Assembly (NCBI GenBank): GCA_903832395.1
Contig: CAILBF010000129.1
Coordinates: 1 to 21,732 of the forward strand
Source: an uncultured Actinomycetes bacterium
GTDB lineage: Bacteria; Actinomycetota; Actinomycetes; Nanopelagicales; Nanopelagicaceae
Length of the DNA stretch: 21,732 bases
Direction of reading: 5' to 3'
Under the pieces are notes generated by a model. That model was not told where the DNA came from and did no database searches. It saw nothing but the letters and a program-made list of their open reading frames with translations. Positions 8,860-15,935 of the stretch are shown piece after piece; positions within the stretch are counted from its first letter, which is position 1; each line of letters begins with the position of its first letter. A program made the translations under genes and the position numbers.

Positions 8860-9033
8860 GTGCCAGTACCAAAGCGGAAGACCTCGCGTTCAAAGACGCG
8901 CTCACGCCGAAGCCAGTGGAAGACAACCGCTGCCTCTCTTGCAACATGCCCACAGTGTCAGCAACCTAAGTTGCAACATACTGCCTGCCCAACGTGCGGT
9001 ACATATAACCGTCGCCAGGTATTAGAGGTCTGA
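8860..9033 (+). CDS. rpmF: 50S ribosomal protein L32
   Basis: A 57-codon gene with a GTG start. The protein begins MPVPKRKTSRSKTRSRRSQW, the classic L32 opening, and ends RRQVLEV. Four cysteines, C30-x2-C33 and C43-x2-C46, form the zinc ribbon, so this is the zinc-binding (C+) form of L32, not the cysteine-free paralogue that replaces it under zinc shortage. L32 is a late-assembling protein of the large subunit. AGAGG at 8847-8851 gives an 8-base spacing to the start. The yceD-rpmF pairing upstream and rnc downstream are the conserved context. Confidence 0.97.
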   Translation: MPVPKRKTSRSKTRSRRSQWKTTAASLATCPQCQQPKLQHTACPTCGTYNRRQVLEV

Positions 9034-9043
9034 TCTGAGCCAG

Positions 9044-9721
9044 TTGCTCAGTGAGCAGTTGGGGGTTGTCATTGAACCCTCACTTCTCGAATTAGCTTTT
9101 ACCCATCGCTCATTTGCATATGAATCGGCAAGTAAAGAGACTAATGAGCGCCTCGAATTTCTAGGTGATTCAGTTCTGGGTTTAATTGTTACTGAAGAGC
9201 TGTACAAACGTTATCCAGAGTTTGATGAAAGCCGATTATCACCACTGCGATCAGGCGTTGTAAACATGCGCGCGCTCGCAGACATTGCACGCGATTTAGA
9301 TTTAGGAAAATATATTCGCTTAGGAAAAGGCGAGGAAGTCACTGGCGGTCGCGATAAAAATTCGCTTCTAGCCGATGCTCTCGAGGCAGTTATTGGTGCG
9401 ATCTATCTACAGTTTGGTTTTGAAGTCTGCACACAAATTGTTCGTAAATTAATTGCATCAACAATGGATTCAGCAGTTGCGCGTGGCGCTGGCTTAGATG
9501 GAAAAACTGCGCTCCAAGAATTAGTGGCCGCCCTAAATAAAGGCGTACCTGAATACGTGGTGAGCGAAGATGGCCCGGACCACGATAAGGATTTCACGGC
9601 AGTAGCCATGGTCGCAGGCGTAGCCGTGAGTCAAGGTGCTGGAAAGAGTAAGCGCGAGGCTGAACAAATTGCTGCGCGTATTGCCTATGAATCGTTAAAA
9701 AACGAGCTGCCTCAGCCTTAA
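9044..9721 (+). CDS. rnc: Ribonuclease III
   Basis: RNase III cuts double-stranded RNA, chiefly precursor rRNA and structured mRNA leaders. With the TTG at 9044 the protein has 225 residues. The nuclease domain (about 1-145) carries the signature NERLEFLGDS (34-43) with metal ligands E38, D42, D111 and E114. The double-stranded RNA binding domain (about 150-218) opens with KTALQELVA and ends GKSKREAEQIAARIAYESL. No ATG or GTG start is available. An in-frame CTG at 9035, 5 bases after GAGGT, would give an N-terminus SQLLSEQLGV that looks equally natural. The usual actinobacterial neighbour mutM is absent; smc follows after 40 bases. Confidence 0.94.
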   Translation: MLSEQLGVVIEPSLLELAFTHRSFAYESASKETNERLEFLGDSVLGLIVTEELYKRYPEFDESRLSPLRSGVVNMRALADIARDLDLGKYIRLGKGEEVTGGRDKNSLLADALEAVIGAIYLQFGFEVCTQIVRKLIASTMDSAVARGAGLDGKTALQELVAALNKGVPEYVVSEDGPDHDKDFTAVAMVAGVAVSQGAGKSKREAEQIAARIAYESLKNELPQP

Positions 9722-9761
9722 AACCGTTAAAAATACTCCCGCGAGGCGATAGGTTTGCCGC

Positions 9762-12700
9762 GTGTATTTGAAGAGCATCACCCTCAAGGGCTTTAAGTCC
9801 TTTGCTTCCTCTACCACTTTGCGCCTAGAGCCTGGAATCACGTGCGTGGTTGGCCCAAATGGATCGGGTAAAAGTAACGTTGTAGATGCATTGACGTGGG
9901 TAATGGGTGAACAAGGCGCTAAATCGCTGCGCGGTGGAAAAATGGAAGATGTTATTTTCGCTGGCACGAGTGGTCGAGCACCACTTGGACGCGCAGAAGT
10001 TTCACTCACAATTGATAACACCGATGGCGCACTTCCAATCGAGTTTACCGAAGTTACTATTTCGCGCATACTTTTTCGTAATGGTCATAGTGAGTATCAA
10101 ATTAATGGCGAAGCATCCCGACTTCTAGATATCCAAGAACTTTTAAGCGATTCAGGAATTGGTCGCGAAATGCACGTCATCGTTGGTCAAGGCCAACTCG
10201 ATGCGATTTTGATGGCAACGCCAGAAGAGCGACGTGGGTTTATTGAAGAGGCTGCTGGTGTGCTTAAGCATCGCAAACGTAAAGAAAAAGCTTTGCGCAA
10301 GTTGGATTCAATGCAAACAAATCTTGCGCGTGTACAGGATTTAACCGTTGAACTACGACGTCAACTTCGCCCCCTCGGAAAACAGGCAGAGGTCGCAAAG
10401 AAAGCCGCGACTATTCAAGCCGACTTACGCGATGCCAAACTTCGTTTGCTCGCCGATGATTTTATTTCACTATCAAAAACTCTCGATGCAGAAGTTGCAG
10501 ATGAGACTGCACTGCGTGAACGAAGAAGCGCCGTTGAGGCAGAAGTTGATTCAGTACGCACTCGCGAAGAAGCCCTCGATGCCGAGGCCGCATTTGAAGG
10601 TCCGTTACTCGTTCAAGCGCAAGAGACGTACTACCAATTAAATTCTCTCCGGGAAAAATTTCGTGGAACTCAATCCTTAGCCCAAGAGCGCTCACGCTTT
10701 CTCAATGAAGAGGCCGAAGAGGCCCGTTCATCCGGACGCGATCCTGATGCACTCGATAAGGATGCACAGGTTCTTCGCCTTGAAGAAAGTGAACTTCGTG
10801 CAAGTGTTGCAACTTCTCAACAAGCTCTCGTTGCCGCAACATCGACGCTTGCCCAAAGTGAGCATGCTTTAAAGATTGATGAAGACAAAATTGCCGCAGC
10901 AATGCGCGCAATTGCCGATGCGCGCGAAGGTACGGCTCGCCAAGAGGGTCACATTAAATCTCTGCAAGCACGCCTTGAAGCGATCTCCGAAGAGATTGAT
11001 CGTTTAACTCGCGCACGTAACGACGCTCAAACTCGCGCAGATACTGCTCAGCGTGAATATTCGACGTACGAACTAGAAATTGCTAGCGCAGACACTGGCG
11101 AACGCGGTCTTGATTCAGTTTTTGAAAATACTAAGTCAGTTTTAGAGTCGGCAAAAGCTAAATTAGTAGAGCTCATCGAAGCAGAACGCTTGGCCGATCG
11201 TGAACGCAATGCCGTTGAATCTAAGATCGATGCGATGAAGTTAACCTCGCAGAATCGCGATGGTGCATCCGCGCTACTTGCGGATTCACGCGGAGTTCAC
11301 ATTCTGGGCTCGATCGCCAGTCTGATCGAAATCGACTCAGGGTGGGAATCGGCAGCGGCAGCGGCGCTAGGAACACTTGCAGATGCAGTAGTCGTTCAGG
11401 ATTTGGCATCGGCAGTAACGGCGCTTACAACACTGCGAAGTGAAAATTTGGGTCAAGCCGATGTGTTGGTTTATGAAGCCGGAGCGCAAACGCACTCCAC
11501 AATTCCTTCAGGCTTAACTTCTCTAGCCTCGCATGTGCGCTCACATTCAATTAGTGCTCTGGTTGCATCGTTATTGGCAAATATTGTCGTTGCCGACAAT
11601 GCCCGAGATGCTGAAGCAATTCTTCGCTCCAACCCTGGCGTCAGTGTTGTTACGCGCGATGGCGACGTAGTAACTCGTGGGCGCGCACGGGGAGGCTCTA
11701 AGTCATCTTCATCTCTCATTGAAATTAACGCGCTTATCGCTGGTTTAGAGGCAAAACTTTCTGACATAACCCACACGTGTGATCGCTTGAAGTTTGAAAT
11801 TTCAACGCAAACCGGCGAAGTTGCTCACCGACAAGGTGATTACGATGTGGCTTTAGCTAAACTCAATGAGTCTGATGCGCGAATTGGCGCCTTAACTGAA
11901 CAGTTAGCTGTCAGCGGTCAGAATATGAAGTCGGCGATGGCTGAAGTTGAGCGTTTAAATGCAAACATTAATGAAGCTGGAGTTGCTAAGTCACGCGATG
12001 AGGGCGAATTAGTTATTGCGCAAAACCAACTTCACCAACAGGGAACAGTTGTCGAACCCGATCACACATTTACTGAAAACTTACGAAATGCGGTCTCAAT
12101 TGCGCGAACTACTGAGGTTGAAGCGCGCTTGGCAGTACGTACTATTGAAGAGCGCGTTACATCCGTTGCCGCTCGTGCATTAGCGCTAGAAGAGTCGGCG
12201 CGAAATGAGCGCGAGGCATCTGAGCGCGCAGTAATCCGCCGCGGAGCACGTGCACGTGCAGCGCTCATTTCAGCAGCCATTGCAGAGGCGGCATACGAAG
12301 TTCTTATTCACATGGAACGCTCAATTTCTAAGGCGGCAATTGAACGTGCTCGATTAGAAGAGTCTCGTGTTCGCCGCGAGGGTGAAACTCTTAGCGTTCG
12401 AACACGCGGTCGCGAGCTCGCCACTGAACTCGAATCGCTCACTTCAAGCGTGCACCGTGATGAGATCGCCCGCGCCGAACAGCGAATGCGCATTGAATCT
12501 CTTGAGAACAAAACCGCTGAAGAGTTTGCCATCGATACGCAAACCCTGGTTGCTGAGTATGGGCCAGAGAACGACGTTCCAACTTTCTTTGAAAATGAAG
12601 CCGGGGAAATCGTTACAACAGAGTTAATTCCTTACCGACGCGATCAACAAGAAAAGCGCCTTGCCTCAGCTGAACGATCACTCAACTTATTAGGAAAAAT

Positions 12701-13298
12701 TAATCCACTTGCCCTTGAGGAGTTCTCATCCCTTGAAGAGCGATTGAAGTTCTTAGCTGATCAGTTAGAGGATCTAAAGAACACCAAGAAAGATCTTCTC
12801 GACATCATCAAGGAGGTCGACGATCGCGTGCAGACGATATTCATGGAGGCCTTTGAAGATACTGCGCGCCACTTTGAAGAGATTTTTGCACGCTTATTCC
12901 CAGGCGGAGATGGCCGTTTAATTTTGGTCGATCCAGATAATCCGCTGATAAGTGGTGTCGATGTTGAAGCCCGCCCACCAGGAAAGCGCATCAAGCGCCT
13001 CTCCTTACTATCAGGTGGAGAAAAATCCTTAACGGCAGTTGCCATGTTAGTTGCAATCTTTAAAGCTCGCCCAAGTCCGTTCTATGTCCTCGATGAAGTT
13101 GAAGCGGCCCTGGACGATGTAAACCTCGGTCGTCTACTTGGAGTTCTTGAAGAGTTACGTGCGAGCTCCCAGTTAATTATTATTACGCACCAAAAACGTA
13201 CGATGGAGATTGCCGATGCCCTTTATGGTGTCACGATGCGCGGTGATGGCGTAACCGAAGTAATCTCGCAGCGTCTGCGTGAATCTGACGCAAGTTAA
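9762..13298 (+). CDS. smc: Chromosome partition protein SMC
   Basis: SMC is the ATPase of the condensin-like complex that loops and separates chromosomes, working with ScpA and ScpB. The 1178 residues show an N-terminal ATPase half with Walker A GPNGSGKS (31-38), a first coiled coil (about 165-500), a hinge (about 507-645, Gly-rich near GRARGGS), a second coiled coil (about 655-1005), and a C-terminal ATPase half with signature LSGGEKS (1083-1089) and Walker B YVLDE with D1111 and E1112. The order and length are those of a full bacterial SMC. The GTG start at 9762 gives MYLKSITLKGFKSFA, the expected opening. No strong ribosome binding site is seen. ftsY follows after 11 bases. Confidence 0.97.
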   Translation: MYLKSITLKGFKSFASSTTLRLEPGITCVVGPNGSGKSNVVDALTWVMGEQGAKSLRGGKMEDVIFAGTSGRAPLGRAEVSLTIDNTDGALPIEFTEVTISRILFRNGHSEYQINGEASRLLDIQELLSDSGIGREMHVIVGQGQLDAILMATPEERRGFIEEAAGVLKHRKRKEKALRKLDSMQTNLARVQDLTVELRRQLRPLGKQAEVAKKAATIQADLRDAKLRLLADDFISLSKTLDAEVADETALRERRSAVEAEVDSVRTREEALDAEAAFEGPLLVQAQETYYQLNSLREKFRGTQSLAQERSRFLNEEAEEARSSGRDPDALDKDAQVLRLEESELRASVATSQQALVAATSTLAQSEHALKIDEDKIAAAMRAIADAREGTARQEGHIKSLQARLEAISEEIDRLTRARNDAQTRADTAQREYSTYELEIASADTGERGLDSVFENTKSVLESAKAKLVELIEAERLADRERNAVESKIDAMKLTSQNRDGASALLADSRGVHILGSIASLIEIDSGWESAAAAALGTLADAVVVQDLASAVTALTTLRSENLGQADVLVYEAGAQTHSTIPSGLTSLASHVRSHSISALVASLLANIVVADNARDAEAILRSNPGVSVVTRDGDVVTRGRARGGSKSSSSLIEINALIAGLEAKLSDITHTCDRLKFEISTQTGEVAHRQGDYDVALAKLNESDARIGALTEQLAVSGQNMKSAMAEVERLNANINEAGVAKSRDEGELVIAQNQLHQQGTVVEPDHTFTENLRNAVSIARTTEVEARLAVRTIEERVTSVAARALALEESARNEREASERAVIRRGARARAALISAAIAEAAYEVLIHMERSISKAAIERARLEESRVRREGETLSVRTRGRELATELESLTSSVHRDEIARAEQRMRIESLENKTAEEFAIDTQTLVAEYGPENDVPTFFENEAGEIVTTELIPYRRDQQEKRLASAERSLNLLGKINPLALEEFSSLEERLKFLADQLEDLKNTKKDLLDIIKEVDDRVQTIFMEAFEDTARHFEEIFARLFPGGDGRLILVDPDNPLISGVDVEARPPGKRIKRLSLLSGGEKSLTAVAMLVAIFKARPSPFYVLDEVEAALDDVNLGRLLGVLEELRASSQLIIITHQKRTMEIADALYGVTMRGDGVTEVISQRLRESDAS

Positions 13299-13309
13299 AA
13301 GAAGCTCAG

Positions 13310-14149
13310 ATGGGCCTCTTCAGTAAATTCATTGCGAAAATAAAGGGAGAAAACTCTTTTTCTACTGCCGATTGGCAAGAGTTAGAGAGTGAACTTCTAG
13401 CATCTGATATCGGTCCCACTCTTACACTTGAATTGTTGGAAGCTGCGCGCAAAGTTAAGAGTGACAATGCCGAAATGGCCTTGATTCAAACGTTGACTTC
13501 GCATTTGAGTGAAAAGTCGCGTGCGCCAATTACTAAAGCAGATGGCATAACAGTTGTCATGGTGGTGGGCGTCAATGGCACCGGTAAAACAACGTCAGTT
13601 GCAAAGCTAGCTGGGCGGATTAAGAAATCTGGGGCTTTAGTCGTTGTCGCCGCGGGAGATACTTTTCGTGCTGCGGCGGTTGAACAGTTGCAAACGTGGG
13701 GTTCACGCATAGGCGTGCAGGTAATTTCAGGTAAAGCTAATGGCGATCCCGCCTCAGTTGCATTTGATGGTGCCAAGCGGGCCGCAGAAATGTCTGCCGA
13801 TTATTTAATTATTGATACTGCGGGCCGCTTGCACAATAAGAGCGATTTAATGAATGAGCTTGAGAAAGTAAAACGCGTCGTTGAGAAAGTTTCACCGGTG
13901 GACGAAGTTCTCTTAACAATCGATGCGACCACTGGGCAAAATGGAATGGTGCAGGCCAAGATATTTTCCCAGAGTGTTCAGGTGACTGGAATTATTCTGA
14001 CTAAGTTAGATGGAAGCGCTAGAGGGGGAATAGCCCTGGCCATTGAGAGCGAGCTAGATATTCCGATCAAGTGGGTAGGTACTGGGGAGTCAGAGAGTGA
14101 CTTCTCGCCATTTAATTCAGAGGAGTACATCAAGGGGCTGCTTTCGTAA
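13310..14149 (+). CDS. ftsY: Signal recognition particle receptor FtsY (short, NG-only form)
   Basis: FtsY is the membrane-bound GTPase that receives Ffh-ribosome complexes and hands them to the Sec translocon. The 279 residues form an N domain (about 1-75) and a G domain with G1 GVNGTGKT (87-94), DTFRAAA (117-123), DTAGR (169-173) and TKLDG (231-235). The protein begins MGLFSKFIAKIKG, which can form an amphipathic helix, and has almost no acidic A domain or membrane helix before it. Actinobacterial FtsY is often longer, near 400 residues or more. E. coli FtsY reduced to NG plus one residue keeps function, so a working protein is likely. Its partner gene ffh lies 4 kb downstream. Confidence 0.95.
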   Translation: MGLFSKFIAKIKGENSFSTADWQELESELLASDIGPTLTLELLEAARKVKSDNAEMALIQTLTSHLSEKSRAPITKADGITVVMVVGVNGTGKTTSVAKLAGRIKKSGALVVVAAGDTFRAAAVEQLQTWGSRIGVQVISGKANGDPASVAFDGAKRAAEMSADYLIIDTAGRLHNKSDLMNELEKVKRVVEKVSPVDEVLLTIDATTGQNGMVQAKIFSQSVQVTGIILTKLDGSARGGIALAIESELDIPIKWVGTGESESDFSPFNSEEYIKGLLS

Positions 14150-14250
14150 CCTAGATGTAACACAAAGCCCCATTGTGCAATACAGCCGAAATCATTGAGA
14201 GCATCGCTTGTAACGCAAAAGGTGCAATCTAGCGCAATCTCAAAGGCGAG
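14146..14250 (+). promoter_or_regulatory. Possible nitrogen-regulator binding region upstream of amt
   Basis: The gap before amt holds GTAAC at 14146-14150 and again at 14157-14161, separated by exactly 6 bases, the half-site spacing of actinobacterial GlnR boxes (GTnAC-n6-GnAAC type). A third GTAAC is at 14210-14214. GCAATCT is repeated at 14224-14230 and 14234-14240, 10 bases apart. A weak CACAA/TTGTG stem lies at 14161-14177. I see no clear -35/-10 pair. The assignment to GlnR is an inference; an AmtR-type operator is an alternative. Confidence 0.35.
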
Positions 14251-14286
14251 AAATTGAGTAGTTATTACCCGAAAGCAGATTCTCTT

Positions 14287-15588
14287 ATGACTCAAACAGT
14301 TCTAAATTCTGGCGACACGGCCTGGATGTTGGCAAGCACGGCCCTTGTTCTACTTATGACACCCGGGTTGGCATTCTTCTACGGTGGAATGGTTCGAACC
14401 AAAAGTGTTTTAAACATGATGATGATGTCATTTATTACAATCGGCATCGTAAGCATTATCTGGGTTATTTATGGGTTTGAATTGGCCTTTGGTTATAAAG
14501 GTAACTCACCGTGGTACGGAAATATATCTCTCTCAGGCCTTGGTGGAATGGTCAATGACTTCACTAATAACGGTGGTATCTATCCAATTCCAGTATTAGT
14601 CTTCGCGGCATTTCAATTAATGTTTGCGATTATTACTCCAGCGCTAATTTCTGGCGCAATTGCCGATCGCACTAAGTTCGTTTCGTGGGCAATCTTTGTA
14701 ACAATCTGGACCACAATTGTCTATTTCCCAGTTGCGCACTGGGTATTTGCTTTCGGAAATAAAGTTGGAGATAAGACCACAGGTACGGGCTTTCTCGCCG
14801 GCAAAGGTTTAGAGGACTTCGCAGGTGGAACCGCAGTCCACATCAATGCAGGAGCGGCTGGACTTGCTCTAGCAATTATTCTTGGTAAGCGCGTTGGTTG
14901 GCGCAAAGAGTCGATGCGCCCCCACTCTCTTCCATTAGTTCTGCTTGGATCTGGACTTCTATGGTTTGGTTGGTTTGGTTTCAACGCCGGGTCAGCGCTA
15001 GCGGCAAATGGAACTGCAGGTCTTGCCTTTATGAATACGCAAGTGGCAACGGCAGGCGCACTTATCGGTTGGTTACTCGTTGAGAAGATTCGCAATGGAC
15101 ATGCAACATCCCTTGGTGCTGCATCAGGTGCGGTCTCAGGTCTGGTTGCAATAACACCTGCATGTGCATTCGTTGCTCCATGGGCAGCAGTAGTAATCGG
15201 CCTTCTTGCAGGAGCTCTCTGCGCACTTGCAGTTGGCTTGAAATATAAATTGGGCTTTGATGACTCACTCGATGTGGTGGGCGTTCACCTAGTCGGCGGC
15301 ATTTGGGGCTCACTTGCAATTGGGCTCTTTGGAACGCACGTCGTTAACAGTATTGGTTTAGATGGGCTCTTCTATGGCGGCGGGACTGCGCTTTTAGGTA
15401 AGCAAGCCCTAGGCGTTGGAATGGTTGCACTCTATTCCTTTGTTGTAACTTTGATTCTTGGCTTCGCAATTGAAAAAACGATTGGATTTAGAATTAAGAT
15501 TGATAAGGAAGTTGAAGGTATCGATCTTAATGAACATGCTGAAAGTGCCTATGAAATGTCGAGCTCATCACGTGGAGGTTCCTTCTAA
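14287..15588 (+). CDS. amt: Ammonium transporter (Amt family)
   Basis: A membrane channel that takes up ammonium and is gated by the PII protein encoded next to it. With ATG 14287 it has 433 residues and about eleven hydrophobic segments. Typical features are DTAWMLASTALVLLMTPGLA (10-29), FYGGMVR, the twin pore histidines H185 (AVHINAGAAG) and H334 (VGVHLVGGIWG), and GFNAGSALAANG. The C-terminal cytoplasmic tail (about 400-433) matches the part that contacts PII. An in-frame TTG at 14254 has AAAGG 7 bases upstream and would add 11 residues; I keep the ATG because the extension is polar and not expected of the family, but the choice is open. The stop overlaps the glnK start by one base. Confidence 0.95.
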   Translation: MTQTVLNSGDTAWMLASTALVLLMTPGLAFFYGGMVRTKSVLNMMMMSFITIGIVSIIWVIYGFELAFGYKGNSPWYGNISLSGLGGMVNDFTNNGGIYPIPVLVFAAFQLMFAIITPALISGAIADRTKFVSWAIFVTIWTTIVYFPVAHWVFAFGNKVGDKTTGTGFLAGKGLEDFAGGTAVHINAGAAGLALAIILGKRVGWRKESMRPHSLPLVLLGSGLLWFGWFGFNAGSALAANGTAGLAFMNTQVATAGALIGWLLVEKIRNGHATSLGAASGAVSGLVAITPACAFVAPWAAVVIGLLAGALCALAVGLKYKLGFDDSLDVVGVHLVGGIWGSLAIGLFGTHVVNSIGLDGLFYGGGTALLGKQALGVGMVALYSFVVTLILGFAIEKTIGFRIKIDKEVEGIDLNEHAESAYEMSSSSRGGSF

Positions 15589-15926
15589 TGAAACTTATTA
15601 CTGCAATTTTAAAACCCTTTAAGTTGGAGGACGTTAAGAATGCTCTGCAAGCTCATGGCGTCACAGGCATGACCGTTTCAGAGGCCAGTGGCTTCGGTCG
15701 ACAAAAGGGACATACCGAGGTGTATCGAGGCGCTGAGTACACCGTCGATCTAGTTCCTAAAGTTCGACTTGAAGTATTAGCTGATGACGCTGATGCTGAT
15801 TCAGTTGTCGATGTAATTATCAAAGCGGCCTCAACTGGATCAATTGGAGATGGAAAGGTTTGGACCACTCCAGTCGATCAAGTAGTTCGTGTACGCACCG
15901 GCGAACGCGGATCTGATGCAATCTAA
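15588..15926 (+). CDS. glnK: Nitrogen regulatory protein PII (GlnK/GlnB)
   Basis: PII is a small trimeric sensor that binds ATP/ADP and 2-oxoglutarate and controls the ammonium transporter and nitrogen regulators. The 112 residues contain the T-loop modification motif YRGAEY (46-51) with target Y51, and the C-terminal signature TGSIGDGKVW. In characterised actinobacteria (Corynebacterium, Streptomyces) GlnD adenylylates this tyrosine; in enterobacteria it is uridylylated. The start ATG overlaps the amt stop as TAATG, with GGAGG about 12 bases upstream. I prefer glnK because of the amt linkage; glnB is the other usual name. The TAA stop at 15924-15926 lies in the same frame as, and 9 bases before, the glnD start. 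Confidence 0.95.
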   Translation: MKLITAILKPFKLEDVKNALQAHGVTGMTVSEASGFGRQKGHTEVYRGAEYTVDLVPKVRLEVLADDADADSVVDVIIKAASTGSIGDGKVWTTPVDQVVRVRTGERGSDAI

Positions 15927-15935
15927 ACAATAATC

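Noticed and set aside
11583..11600. Perfect 7-bp stem with a 4-base loop (ATTGTCG/CGACAAT) inside smc
   Set aside because: About one such hairpin is expected by chance in a window of this size, and it lies in conserved hinge coding sequence without a T-run.
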